Positions 43,354-54,922 of a DNA stretch of 64,000 nucleotides are shown here, one piece after another. The notes below the pieces were generated by a model, which was not told the origin of the DNA, ran no database searches, and saw nothing but the letters and a program-made list of their open reading frames with translations. How positions within the stretch are numbered: the first letter of the stretch is position 1; each line of letters opens with the position of its first letter. The position numbers and the translations under genes are program-made. The stretch comes from Dipteris shenzhenensis (Eukaryota; Polypodiophyta; Polypodiopsida; Gleicheniales), in assembly GCA_047967505.1 (NCBI GenBank), contig CM106539.1; one strand, written 5' to 3'.

Positions 43354-43735
43354 TTAAACCAAATTTTGTGTGTGTGTGTGTGTGTGTTGGTGTGTTGGTG
43401 TGCATGTGTACTTCTCGACAACATTTCTATCAACCAACGCAATGTTTCCAATATGTGTGATTTTATGCATGGTATCATCCCTCGTAGCCACAAACTTTCC
43501 ATCCGACATCTTATCTTTATGAGTAAACCATTCACCATGGTAGGTTATATGATTGGTGGCACCCGAGTCAACAAACCAATCATCAGTTTGTGAGGGGGCT
43601 GACATACTGCCCATAACATGCTCCATGCTAAATAAATAAGCTCCATGCTTTTGCTCATAAAATTGGCAGAAGGAGCCTCCCAAGAGGCCGCGATATCGCG
43701 GCCTCTTGGGAGGCTCCTCCTCCCTTTATGCACTC
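43354..43735 (-). pseudogene. Copia pol fragment: aspartic protease region
   Basis: A 109-codon frame in which WFVDSGATNHIT is the copia protease active-site motif (DSGA); it also contains CQFYEQKHGAY and IGNIALVDRNVVEK. The protease cleaves the Gag-Pol polyprotein. The frame ends in a (CA)n-encoded Thr/His run where a microsatellite (43367-43403) expanded inside or against the gene. Upstream a perfect 48-bp palindrome (43671-43718) lies within the readable frame. No integrase or RT follows, so this is a fragment. Confidence 0.75.
43671..43718. repeat. Perfect 48-bp palindrome with no spacer
   Basis: Two 24-bp arms (AGGAGCCTCCCAAGAGGCCG + CGAT, then the exact reverse complement) meet at the centre GCGATATCGC. 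It can form a cruciform or a 24-bp hairpin. Confidence 0.97.
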
Positions 43736-44479
43736 TACATCAATTGGGGCTCTCGATGTCGCCCAATGCAAGATCTCTAAAGTACTTTTGACGCCCTACC
43801 TAGGGCCCTTTATATAGGGCAGTAAGCCCTCCAAATGAGGCCAATTGGCCCCCCAACATACTAGTCAAAGCAGATTCTCATCCCTCTCCGTTATTAAAGG
43901 GCAATTTCCCCTTTTCATGAGCAGTACTTTTGCACACAGTAGCAACAAGTAGTGTTGGTCCTCATCCTACCCCATATCCATAGGCTCTTCCTTGGGGAGT
44001 TGGTTCACATGGGCTTGGGCACATTGATCTCTCTACTATACTAGCCCTTGCCAAGACTGTGATGCTCACGATATCGCTACAATAGCACCCAAAAAGTGAA
44101 GCAAACACCAAGAAGAGTCCCCTAGCTAGCTATCAATCGATTGACTGTCCATCTAAGTAGATGGACTTGTGTATGATATCTATGGGACCAACTCCACTAG
44201 GCAGCTAAGGGGAGAGGGAAGCTCATTTGACAATGGCTCAGGATTGGGTGAGAGCTAGCATCAAGGAAGAAAATCAATAATAGAATGCTACTGTTGCTCG
44301 ACTTTTTTGGGTCTATCCTTCTCCTCTATAGTCTTCGTGATGTGGACCACTGTCTAGCAAGTGCTACTGTCACTCAAGTGGTTTATCTACCTATGTCATA
44401 AAGAGAGGACATATCTGTGTCCTCATGTGGTCTCTGAGCTGAATGCTCCACCTATTAACTTGTTAATGCAGCACAGATT

Positions 44480-45235
44480 GAGGATGTGGACTATACTATA
44501 CCACTTATTCAAGTAAAGTATAAGTCATAGATGATACTAGAAGTCCTATTAGATGGAGGGTCGGGTGTGAATATTTTATCCGAAGACCTTTACAGGAAAT
44601 TCTGTCGCAATGAATTGGAACCAACTCCTTTTCAAGTGAAGATGGCAGACCAAAGGACGGTCCAAACTTTGGGAATTTTGAGGAATCAATAGATTGGAGT
44701 TTGCATGTTGAGGTTTATGGTCAACTTTGTGGTCCTCAGATTGGAGGGAGATGAGCAATCTTACTCTATGCTACTTGGCAGGCCGTGGTTTTGGGTAGCC
44801 AAGATCAAGCAAGATTGGGAGGCTGATAGGGTGACCAAGAGAAAAGGAAAGAAGAAATTTAAAATGGTAATGGTTCCAATAAGGAGTGTACCAAAAAGGG
44901 TTCAGCCCTTGGCAGAGCTGAAGGCATTAACATGGTGGCCGAAGTGGAAGATGATGAGCAGGAATGGTTCCTTAAAAGAAATCCATCTCTTGTACCAATT
45001 TTTGAAGTGGATGTGCTGAGTATTCTTGATCAGTACAAGAGTTTTATAGTGCGCAATTTTCCAACAATGGAGATGTCCACAGTTTCGATTTCGAACAGTT
45101 CTAGTCTGACGGAAGCCTAAGAAGAAGGCAAAGAAAAGAAGTCAAATGGAGTTTATGCAGACTAGTGGGATGTTGATGATGAGAAGGAGGAAGTTTACGT
45201 TAAAACAGATATTCAAGCAATCATTAAAGCTGAAA
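44480..45235 (+). pseudogene. Ty3/gypsy fragment: retropepsin region
   Basis: Reading across frames, VLLDGGSGVNILSEDLYRKF (near 44550-44610) is the gypsy-type aspartic protease motif (LLDxGSxxNIL), followed by VKMADQRTVQTLGI and YSMLLGRPWFW (near 44760-44790), the conserved ILGRPW element. A basic stretch and a protease-RT linker follow (44820-45120, with EAEDDEQEW-like acidic residues). No RT, RNase H or integrase is seen, and 45235 borders an unrelated ORF. A dead fragment of a gypsy Gag-Pol. Confidence 0.75.
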
Positions 45236-45727
45236 TTGTGAAGATAGTGGGAGAGAGGGAAGAAGTCTCACTTGCGGCTTTCTCACATACACAATGGGGG
45301 AATACACACAAAGGTGGAGGCTGAAAACAGTTTTCCTCTTCTTAGTTGTGAAAGCCAAAAGAACTCTTTGTAAAATGTCCCCTATAGTAAAATCCAAGGT
45401 GGTGCACTTTGTATTCTTGATAATGTCTGTTGCATAAGTCTCATCTTTGTCCCATGCTATAAATGATTTATTGGATGTATTGTAGGGCATAACATCTCCA
45501 AGTGTTTCCATATCTCCACATTTATACTTTAGCTCAACATGTGCGCTAAGAATCTTTGATACAGTAACTGCCACCTTATCTTCGCCAAGTCTTCGAAAGT
45601 GGCAAACTGAATTGGGATCACTATCATGGATTGTACTAAATGCAACTACTTCTCTTTTGCTACATAAAATCACATCCATCCCTGGAACAAAATCTATAGC
45701 TATCTCCTTTGTGAGAGTCCTTCGCAA
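45224..45727 (-). CDS. Unrecognised 167-codon ORF
   Basis: A long frame for this AT-rich region, with no internal stop (GMDVILCSKREVVAFSTIHDSDPNSVCHFRRLGEDKVAVTV...). It has beta-strand-prone, mixed composition, several Cys, and no membrane segment. It has no ATG at the start (the frame opens at a TTG after an AG at 45733-45734, which could be a splice acceptor), so it may be an internal exon or a captured gene fragment. No domain recognised. Its end abuts the gypsy fragment. Confidence 0.4.
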   Translation of the reverse strand: MRRTLTKEIAIDFVPGMDVILCSKREVVAFSTIHDSDPNSVCHFRRLGEDKVAVTVSKILSAHVELKYKCGDMETLGDVMPYNTSNKSFIAWDKDETYATDIIKNTKCTTLDFTIGDILQRVLLAFTTKKRKTVFSLHLCVYSPIVYVRKPQVRLLPSLPLSSQFQL

Positions 45728-45872
45728 GCAAGCTATAGTAGCAACAATTACATAAATATTAGTCTCTTTTTAATAATCTACTCATTTATTATAATTTTTA
45801 ATTAGTACTTAATTTATTGGTGGGAGAAGTTATCCGATCAAGTACTCATCAGATGGACATGCCAAGTTATCC

Positions 45873-46156
45873 TTTGCATGGTCAATCAAGCATTCAATAC
45901 TATTTTTGCTCTAGTGTCATGCACATCCGTAAAAAAACATGAGCCTACTAGGTATGTTATCCAATCAAGCACTAATGGGATGCGTGTGCCACTTTGCATG
46001 TAAGTCAATTCCACCTAGTTGAGGTGTACAAAAAGTGTTGTGCCCATCGGATATGCTTTGCATGGTCCATCGAGCATTAAATACTATTTTTGCTCGTGTC
46101 ATGCACATCCGTAAAAAAAACACGCTACTAGGTATGTTATCCGATCAAGTACTTAC
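45873..46156 (+). repeat. Direct duplication (~105 bp units)
   Basis: 'tttgcatggtcNatcRagcattNaatactatttttgctc..gtgtcatgcacatccgtaaaaaaa' and 'ctactaggtatgttatccRatcaag' occur at 45873-45977 and 46057-46156 with about 80 bp between. Confidence 0.85.
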
Positions 46157-46159
46157 TAT

Positions 46160-46990
46160 GGAAACATACAAAGAGAAAACCTATTATTTGATAAATAATA
46201 AATCCATGCAAGTTAGAAATCATTCAATAGATACAAAAGGGGAAATGTTGCAATGTCTACACCTCGAGGTAGTCACTCAAAATTATGTTAGATAGCACAT
46301 GAGTTGAACGGGTTTCTTTATTTTGTGAACTTACATACAAACAAAAATAGTCCCATCCATGATATAGAAGCTCCTCCTATAAAAATCCTTCACAAAAAAC
46401 TATTTGAATTTTGTAGCTCATCGATTTTTATGCTACCCATATGATATGATCCATTTTGTACACAAAATGATAACATGAATAAAATGTTTAAACTATGGAG
46501 CAGGGAGGGAGAGAACCAAGGACCTGAACTCTATATGAGAAAAATTTAAGAAAATATAAGAGTTTGATAAGGTTTAGCTATGATGAAACAAAGATAAGTA
46601 CAAACTTTTTAAAGTTGTAGAATTTAGACACTCTAACATGATAAATGGATTCATTCATATCATTTTGATCATTTTGACTACAAACATGACCATATTTGGA
46701 GTTTGATTGACCAAGTTATGGCCTGGTGAAGAGGGGGGCCACTAATTTGAAGCAAAAGAAAAAGAGCAAGAGCAAGAACAAGGATGAAGATTCCTCAAAT
46801 ACAACCAAGAAGGATACATGCACCTCAAGAAGGCATTGCATAGGAAATGGGTATTTAAGGCAGAACCTAAACCAATGAAAAGTGGTATGACAAGTGCTCA
46901 TTTTAGGGGCACACCAAGGAGGATTATAGAACCAAGTATTGTGGTGAGTGTACCAAGTTTGGGCTGTGGGGATTAAAGGCCACTGTGCCT
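46160..46990. other. Mostly non-coding
   Basis: A Lys/Glu-coding stretch near 46750-46930 on the plus strand (HLKKALHRKWVFKAEPKP) looks like a gene scrap but has no recognised match. Confidence 0.35.
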
Positions 46991-47003
46991 TAACCCCGGT
47001 TAT

Positions 47004-47167
47004 GTGCAATACTCAAACACATATATATATATATATATGGATAACATAAAAGATTAGGGTGTTCTAAACCAATCAAAACTTGTGTGGCTCTCTCTTTTGG
47101 CTCTCGCTCTCTCTCACCTTCTTCCATTCCTCTTTTGTTGTTGAGATCTCTCAATTGGTATCAGAGC
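47004..47167 (+). mobile_element. 5' end of a plus-strand LTR element (LTR tail and PBS)
   Basis: TGGTATCAGAGC at 47156-47167 follows a sequence ending TCTCTCA, preceded by a (TA)n run and pyrimidine-rich leader as in many plant LTRs. A TG start near 47004 is a guess. No matching 3' LTR and no gag follow, so the rest has been lost or is too diverged. Confidence 0.5.
47156..47167 (+). other. tRNA-iMet primer-binding site
   Basis: TGGTATCAGAGC, exact. Confidence 0.8.
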
Positions 47168-48370
47168 ACGGGTGTTCTAGTTGAGCTTGGGTGTCAGCCT
47201 AGAGCTTGAAGTCTATTGTTGTAGCTCTAAAGAGGAAGGCGAATCTCCCTTGTGTGATTTTACCTGCATCCTAGTGTGTAGAGACCTTGCAAAATCCTTT
47301 GGAAAGTTCCTTGAGTGGTTTTTTGCAAGCCTACAAGTGGTTTTGGAGGAAAAAGCCTTTTTTTTATGATTCTCCTATTCCTTTTGACAATTGAGATTTT
47401 GAAATTACCTATAGAGGCAACCATTGATTGCTTTTGGTATCCATTGCACTTCAAGAGTTTGAAAACCCATTCATTCGTGAATTTGGGATCATTTCATTAG
47501 ATTTTTGACTCACTGTCTTTGCTTAAACCATTTTCTACCTGTGTGTTGGAACTAAAGTTTAAAGCAATCATTCACAAATCTGTCAAATTTGGTGGACTCT
47601 GGAGGTCCTAAAACTTTTGTGTTGCTCATCATTTGCACTCCAGTGGTGTTTACAAATAGGGCTATTTGCAAAAACGTTTTTTGGTCCATGTGTTAGACCC
47701 GGTTATTGGGGCCACAGTTTGCAAAACCATCTATTCCATTGCATTTTGAAGGGGCCCAAAAACCCCTACCTATCAGCTCTTACGTGATTCGGTGGAGATT
47801 TGGAGAAGTTCTATCTCACTGAGATGCCAAATCATTTGTTTCTGTGTAATAATCCATTCAAAGGTTTAAAGATTTGATTTTTTGATTACAGGTCAATTGC
47901 AAGGGTTGACTCCCCATTTCCCATTCATCGGTTCAGATTTTGGAGTTTCAACAGAAGAGAGATATTTGCAGATTGTCGGCTGATTATGCAGTGATACCCA
48001 TGTTTTGAGGCATTCCAAGTTCTATTTTCACTAATAGTCATTATCGTGGGGCTGTGATTTTTTGGATATACCTTATGCAGATCACTTTGGTTGCAGTTTG
48101 AGCTTGGTGTGCTCATTTGTGGTTTGCATTGGGGTGCAATGGAATGCTTTATGTATGGACATTTAGCAACAGATGCTATTTTATGCTGAGGGACAACTTT
48201 GAAATATTGCAGTGGATGCATAAGTTTTGCTATGATCTCTTGGATGAGATTTTGTTGATGCATATGCTCATGGACAACATTTATGCTTGAGGCATTTTGG
48301 CATTTATTGGCATTGGGATTGCCATTGTTTTACCATTGCAGTTGGCATTTTCTTTTGGGCCAAATTTGCT
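47168..48370. other. Leader-like non-coding sequence
   Basis: Follows the PBS. No gag recognised; repeated 'tttgcatt(g/t)' phrases only. Confidence 0.4.
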
Positions 48371-48579
48371 CATATATGAGTCCGTTATCATTGCCCAGTG
48401 GGAGCACCTACACTCAAATAGTTTGGTTTGAAGAAAGGTGACATATTAGCATCTCTGCGTCCTCTAACTCATATATTAACATATATGAGTCCGTTATCAT
48501 TGCCCAGTGGGAGCACCTACACTCAAATAGTTTGGTTTGAAGAAAGGTGACATATTAGCATCTCTGCGTCCTCTAACTC
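48371..48579 (+). repeat. Tandem duplication, period 109 bp, identical copies
   Basis: 48371-48470 is repeated without a visible change at 48480-48579 (starting CATATATGAGTCCGTTATCA), with only a 9-bp spacer ATATATTAA. This indicates a very recent slippage or unequal exchange, or an assembly artefact. Confidence 0.95.
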
Positions 48580-49490
48580 TACCCTTTGCAATGTGACTCA
48601 AGTGTGGCTCACACTTTTTGGTGAAGCATGCATTAAAATTGGTTAACCTTTATAATCTTGTTTGTAGAGCCATGATAGTGTTTGATGTAACTTCATCTCT
48701 CATTCACCTATATTTGTACTTTGCAAGCATTGAATCTCCTCAAAATGAGCTTTATTTTCATCACAAAGCTTCTTGAATTTCTCTTCCATTGTCTCTCAAC
48801 AATGAATCCAAATGCATCTCTTGTGTTACTACAACATCAATTTGAGGCTTCATTCATTTGTCGCTTTATGAGGTGAAGTCTATTGGGAGTCTTTTCACAA
48901 GTGCATATATAGCATATTTTCAAAGTACAAAGGCACATCCCCATGGTAGGGCTCTTTGCAACTTACATGTTAATGTACATATGCTCTTGAGCTTGGGTCT
49001 CCAAGTGCTGACAATCAATGTTTTTCCATCTCCCATGCTTCTCACAATGGGATGAGAACCTAAGGCCATGCACCTTCACCTTCATTGTCTTCCCTTTGCA
49101 TCAAATTAGTCCTTTGCATCTAGTGGCTAGATGGATAACACATCATCCTTGGAGAGAAAGTTCTTAATGTCTTTTCAATGAGCACTAGTGGGACTTGCCC
49201 ATTGTGAGGTTCGTTGGATTAGTCTCTAGCAAGCATTGAATAGGTGCAATAGTAATCCTTTGTAGGTGCTCAAAGTTTCTATTAAATGCATGAGTACACT
49301 CTTCTTCTTGAGTGCCCTCTCATGTAAGTGGTCTCTTTCTTGCTCTTCTGCCTCTATCATCACAACATGACTCATCTCCTTTTGACATTTTGAATGGACT
49401 GTGTGAAGGTAGCGAAAGGTCTATATATGGTCACATGTGAATTGCAAATAGTTGGAAAGATAGTCTGCATGCATCTGCACACATGTGAAA
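48580..49490. other. Non-coding, nothing recognised
   Basis: Only frames below 70 codons with no domain. Confidence 0.5.
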
Positions 49491-49499
49491 ATTTAATAT

Positions 49500-49990
49500 C
49501 AGTTCATGGAACATGCAACATCTCACAATTCAAGTACATGTAACATCTTATATGAGTGCATGCAACATTTCACATGATAGGATGCAATACAATGATAATA
49601 TGATGCACTCCATGATGCAACAAGATGTGATGCTACATGATAGGATGCAAGATGACATGATGTATAATGATGCTACATGATATAGTGCAACACGATGATG
49701 CTACATGATAGGATCCATGATGATGCTACATGATGGATGTATAATCAATTACAAGTATATTTTACCACTTACAAGTGCAACATGATATAAAATGCATGCC
49801 TGCAACATGATGGTAGGACACGATGGAGAATTAATGCATGCAACATGATGCAGATTGTATGCATAAAATATGATAAAGAATGCAAGCATGCAACATGATG
49901 GAGAATGAGGCATGCAACCCTCCATCATGTTGCATGCAACACAATATAGATTACATGCATGCAACATGATACAAAATGCATGCATGCAAT
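49500..49990. repeat. Simple-sequence-like region rich in 'GCATGCAACATGATG'
   Basis: Variants of 'atgatgctacatgataggatgca' (49570-49735) and 'tgcatgcaacatgatg' (49795-49985) recur at irregular spacing. CCTCCATCATGTTGCATGC near 49918-49936 is in inverted orientation to the others. Confidence 0.8.
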
Positions 49991-50729
49991 TGTTAACACT
50001 GAAGGGATGTTAACATTGAAGACCAAACACCAAAGGCCAAAGACAAAGCTTGAGCAATGAACCCAAAGTATGAATACCAAAGAATGAAAGGTTTGGCCAA
50101 AGGTAAACAGGGCCAAGGGAGAAAAAGAAGCTCTAGCTCTAAAAGACAAAGGCAAAAGTCTAATAAGAAAGGAAATGACAAAAGACAGAGAAAAAGAATG
50201 TCAAACATGGAAGCAAAAGATGAAGGAAAAGATTAAAGTGAACGGTGGAAGCACATAATATGAAGAAGTGAGGCCATAAGTGCAAGGACACTGAGGCAAT
50301 AGTGGGTTGATCAAAACCACAAAGCTAGGTAGTTGAGACCTACAATTATGAAGGCATTCATGTGGATGTTAGGATAGGGATAGTTAAGGAGCTCTAGGCA
50401 AGAAAACACGTGGATGAGGGAATCTAGGTGGACTTCACAGCAGCTAAAATTCTATAAAAGGGCATGCCCTCTTCCAAATTTGCTAGAAGAGATTGCATGG
50501 GGGATAGATGGTATAGCTAGATAGAAGCTAATGTTAAGATTGCCAATTCAGTGTGTCAATAATGTGTGTTGAGGGTGCGAGCTCTCTATTTCTCGGTGGC
50601 ACACCCCCATGTTATCAATATTTTAAATCCCATTAAGGGTAATAGAATAGGTGTTGAAAGGCAATTGATGAGCATAACTTTGTTTGTTTCTAGTGATGTA
50701 GATTGGCAACTTGCAACCAACCGAATGAT

Positions 50730-50731
<2 letters not shown>

Positions 50732-50766
<35 letters not shown>
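50732..50766 (+). repeat. (CT)n microsatellite
   Basis: CT dinucleotides for about 35 bp. Confidence 0.97.
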
Positions 50767-50769
<3 letters not shown>

Positions 50770-50879
50770 CAAGGTATAGGCCCATTTTTGACACACAAAC
50801 ATCGACCTTCTTTACATTAAAAAGTTTTTATTTAAAGGGCAAAAAGGTCAGTGATTATGTCATTATTAGCATTGGAAAA

Positions 50880-50975
50880 TGTGCATCGGTATATAATCAT
50901 CGATATATATTGATGTTGGTAAAGGTCGGTATATACCGACACTAGTAAAGCATTGGTATATATCAACCTTTAACA
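50880..50975. repeat. CACTA-like subterminal repeats
   Basis: GTCGGTATATACCGAC (50925-50940) is a perfect 16-bp palindrome followed by ACTAGTAAAG. Variants 'tcggtatata' and 'ttggtatatatcaacc' occur on both sides. Such inverted, TATACCGAC-type repeats are typical of sequence just inside CACTA ends; the block lies at the 3' side of a CACTA transposase remnant. Confidence 0.55.
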
Positions 50976-52775
50976 AAACACACACAAAAAACTTGTGGGG
51001 TAAAACAGGGCTTGATGTGGCCCCATTTTGCCCCATTAATCCTTTCAACGTTTTGATAAACTGCTTGAGAATAAACATCCATCGACTATGAACGGTACCT
51101 GCAATGGCCACCTCATCAACTATGTGCATAAGCAAGTGCACTTGAGTTGTCATAATACTCAAGGGAAAGTGCTTCTCGAGCAAGCACTCGACTTCGATGG
51201 AGCCACCCTAGCCTTCTCGATGCTTGATATGGAGATCTCTTTTTGAGATATCCACCTATTTCATGTGCCCATGTAAGATTCATAATCTTTCTATAGATAA
51301 TTCAACATAAATTGAAAAAAATGTAATCAATGTGAGCCGATAGTAAGCATATCTTACAATACCATTGATCTTGAGTTAACATCATCTTGTAAGCACGCTT
51401 TTAATGTAATTGGGAGGATGAACTATCCAAGCAACAAAGAAGTCATGTCAATAATATAACATAATCATAATTACACTAATATAATGCATCATGATTATTG
51501 GTACACTAGTCCTACAGCTTAGAATACCTATGATACCTTGTCCCAATCATGGTACTTGAGCCCACTAAGCTTATTGTTCTTTGAAAATGCTCCTTTCAAG
51601 CAATGCATGTACCCTGTTGGTGTTCAAAAAGAGGCAATTTCCAGCTTGACTGCTGCCTCCTCTCTCTTGGAGAGGATCCATGCTACTTTTGGGAGAAGAA
51701 CTTTACGACCATGCACTTGGGGCCACAAATGAGGCATCCTATCCATAGCTTGCAAGTCGTGTCGCACTCCTCTTGAGTCTTTGTCACCAACCAAGTGTGC
51801 CCAAATAGTAGCCCCCAATTCTTGAAAGTATGCATGGGATCCAAGAGATGATTGATTTGTACTAACCCCAATAAGGAAGCTCGTGAAAGATGGATAGCCT
51901 CTTCATACTAGAAGGAGGCTCCTCTCCATCATCCCTCCAATCTTGAATCCAGTTACTTGTCTTCAAAGATGGTGCTGGTGGATCAAGCTAGCCTTCACGC
52001 GCAAGATGGTCTGACGAAAGGTATCGAGGACGACCTTCATAAACCATTTTCCTCATATGTTTGGAGTGTCATGCAAGCGCACTCAAACCCTTCCCACAAA
52101 TAGAACAAGCATGGTACCCACTTATTGCAAGTCCTGCATGCATGCATGAATGTGTTAGTATAAGACATGTGCTAGAAAGAGAGTCATAAAAGTATCATTA
52201 TACATGTAAAGACACAACCACGTACTTGCACACTCTCCATATCCTAGGTAGTCATGCATGGTCCACATCAAGATTCCCCTAACCAAAATGTCATTGGTAT
52301 GTTTAGGAGATCTGGAAATATCAAAGACCCGTATGCCTCTCCATAAGGTCTGTAACTCCTCTATCAAAGGTGCCATGTACATGTCCATATTTTTTGCCTT
52401 GTACTTCCCTGGCACAAGTAGTGCAAGCATGAGGTGTCCCTTCTTTATTGTTAGCCATGGTGGGATATTGTAATTCACCAAGACTATAGGCCATGTCAAC
52501 CAAGCTATCGAGCATAACCCAAAAGGGTTCATGCCATCCATGGCAAGCCCAAGAGGTAAATTGCATGGCTCTCTCGCAAAGTCCGGCCACCACTGATTGT
52601 CTATGTGCTCCCAAGTAGCACAATCTACAGGAATCCTCAATGTGTCATCAGTGGACTGATCTATAGCATGCCAAGTCATCAACTCCACTATGGATTTGCA
52701 TCGGAACGTGTGCTATATTCTAGCAATGATGGGAAATGGTCTCAAGACCTTTACTGGGATTTGATCACCCTGCAA
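50976..52775 (-). pseudogene. CACTA (En/Spm) transposase remnant, Transposase_21 plus DUF4218
   Basis: On the minus strand: IPVKVLRPFPIIAR (near 52760-52720) leads into the intact 177-codon frame 52688-52155 (MTWHAID, PDFAREPCNLPLGLAMDGMNPFG, YNIPPWLTIKKGH, LALLVPGKYKAKNMDMYMAPLIEELQTLW, ILMWTMHDYLGYG), a clear match to the TNPD-type transposase. Next come 'HSKHMRKMVYEGRPRYLS' (52060-52000), RHDLQAMDRMPHLWP (51780-51735), GYMHCLKGAFSKNNKLSGLK (51620-51565), and LEKHFPLSIMTTQVHLLMHIVDEV with RWMF (51183-51070), the DUF4218 region. Family members cut and paste elements with CACTA ends. Stops and frameshifts separate the blocks; the N-terminus beyond 52775 is lost. Confidence 0.88.
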
Positions 52776-52800
52776 GTCATCTCTATATCGTTGTTCTAGG

Positions 52801-52992
52801 AATAATATACACAAAGGCACATGAGTTTTTCCTAGGAGTGATTAGCAAGGATAAAGAGTACATGAGGATGACACTAGGCAAGAATGATAAATGGGCTACA
52901 TACATTGTGCTCCTTGGCTTCCCAACCAGTCATGAGATGGAGGGAGATGTTGGGATTCGATCATGGAATAGGTATTGGTAGTGGCTGCAGTG
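52801..52992 (+). repeat. 192-bp duplicated module, copy 1
   Basis: AATAATATA(C/T)ACAAAGGCA to GTGGCTGCAGTG is repeated at 54731-54922 with about 95% identity. In both copies the plus strand has an open frame (YTKA(H/Y)EFFLGVISKDKEYM..., WATYIVLLGF) of unknown function. Confidence 0.9.
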
Positions 52993-53340
52993 ATATGCAT
53001 CTATGATATACAAGTGAACTAGCTTCTCAATTATTTTGACAATAGCATGAAGGGCACAAATGTGTACTCTCTCAAGAGGAATTTCAAGAATGGGGCTCCA
53101 TGATGGATCTTTCCCTGGAACATCACAATCCAATGCCTTAGTCTAATCGATCCCTACAAGTTCACATGCCCATTGTTTTTTGTTCTTTTTACTTGCTTGT
53201 AATGGTGCTCTCTTTTGCATGAACAATGGACAATGATGGCTTGTATTTTCTCCATGTGACACATTAAACATACATTTGATAGCGTTGAGTGATGTCAGCA
53301 ATCTAGATGCCATTCTATACTATAGGATCCATAGCCCTCA
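52993..53340 (-). pseudogene. Unrecognised gene fragment
   Basis: Minus-strand frame with one stop: MASRLLTSLNAIKCMFN..., CPLFMQKRAPLQASKKNKKQW, then LDCDVPGKDPSWSPILEIPLERVHICALHAIVKIIEKLVHLYI. It has coding-like composition and is interrupted on its 3' side by the 192-bp module. It could be an accessory gene of the CACTA element or a captured gene; no domain recognised. Confidence 0.35.
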
Positions 53341-53369
53341 AGTTCAAGTAGCTCACCATTGTTATGACC

Positions 53370-54480
53370 TTTGATCACACTTTGGATATCGGTTTGGTCA
53401 AAGGACCATTTCAAAATTGAATGTGACTCCTTTGGCACCTGCAAAACCAACGTACATTCTATTTCAAAATATTCTAAGCAGTTTTCATTACCAAATCAAA
53501 ATGCAAATTTTTATGGTAAACTTGGATGTAACCCCAAACCTCTAGTGTTTTCTTCTCCCTAGGCACAAAGGGGAAAGAAGCATGATCCTCCAAGTCTAGG
53601 GCTTATGGATCAATCTATAGATGAGGAAAATATATGGATATGAATTTAGTGAAACTTAAGGTTGGTGAGACTTTGGTAGCTGTCAATGTGGGGCAAGCTA
53701 AGTGTTCTATATTGCAGTCAAGAGAATGATGATGTGGACAATGATCTTGAAATTTTGACTTATATATGGCTAATGGAGGAGATGTGATTGGTTGGTGCAA
53801 ACTCCTTGGATTTGGTGAGTGTCTGAGGATACTACTCTGTAGATTGATTACATATGGTCAAGACATAGGGTTAAGAAGTGATGTGTTGGCACTAAAAATT
53901 GCTTTCCAATATGAGGGTTGCCTTCTTGAGAAGGGGCCATTCATTGTGTCCATCTGCAAATGTGATGGGGAGGAGACATTTGTAATAAATGTTATAGGAA
54001 GTCAATGGTCATCATTATGGAGGAAAGTAGAAAGTGAATTTAGAAAGAAGACTCAAGCAAGAGAGAGTGAAGATTCTTGGCAAAAAAGATGTTAATAGTA
54101 TTTATTGCAAGTAATTTTTATCATTTCACAAAAGAAAATAAGTTCATAGAGATGCTTAGGCAATGCAAGGTTGATTAGAGATAGGGAGGCCTACTACTTG
54201 CATGTCTCCTTCTAGCATGTGTACATTGTCATAGTGGGGGCTTTCTCATGCCATGGTGGATTGATTTGCCTTGACACTAGAGAGAGATCTATATATGGAG
54301 CAAGATTTACAAAAGAAAGGTATTGGGGTGGATATTACAAAATAGCATCTAGGCAACACAAAAGGTACCTACTCTCTCATTTAAATAATGAAGCTATTTG
54401 TATCCATGTAAATTTTAATCTCTTTGTGTTTCTCAAATGTAGAAGAAAATATTGAGGAAAGTCCACCTCATGAGATGAAG
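53370..54480 (+). pseudogene. Unrecognised plus-strand ORFs
   Basis: Several open frames follow each other: 53371-53562, 53766-54095 (GGDVIGWCKLLGFGECLRILLC..., EKGPFIVSICKCDGEETFVINVIGSQWSSLWRKVE) and 54219-54455. The middle one has coding-like composition and strand-like segments with Cys pairs. Nothing identifies a family. The stretch is bracketed by the two 192-bp modules. Confidence 0.3.
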
Positions 54481-54730
54481 TGGGGGTATATTGGCTGGGC
54501 ATGGTCATGGTAGATGTCTCTCTCTTTTTTAAATTTTTAATTGAGCAGCATTGTGATCTATTAACAACATTTTTCCATGAATTGACAAGAAAAAAGATAA
54601 TTTCTGACTAAGTTTGGACTTTATACTTTACCACCTATGGATGCCATGTTGCTCCTTAGAAACACATCCATTTTATGGTAGTGCTTGTGGTGATTATGTT
54701 TCCATGGGATTGGAATTTGCCAATTCCAAG

Positions 54731-54922
54731 AATAATATATACAAAGGCATACGAGTTTTTCCTAGGAGTGATTAGCAAGGATAAAGAGTACATGGGGATG
54801 ACACTAGGCAAGAATGATAAATGGGCTACATACATTGTGCTCCTTGGCTTCCAAACCAGTCATGAGATGGAGGAAGATGTTGGGATTCCATCATGGAATA
54901 GGTATCGGTAGTGGCTGCAGTG
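54731..54922 (+). repeat. 192-bp duplicated module, copy 2
   Basis: See copy 1 at 52801-52992; same orientation, about ten differences. Confidence 0.9.
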
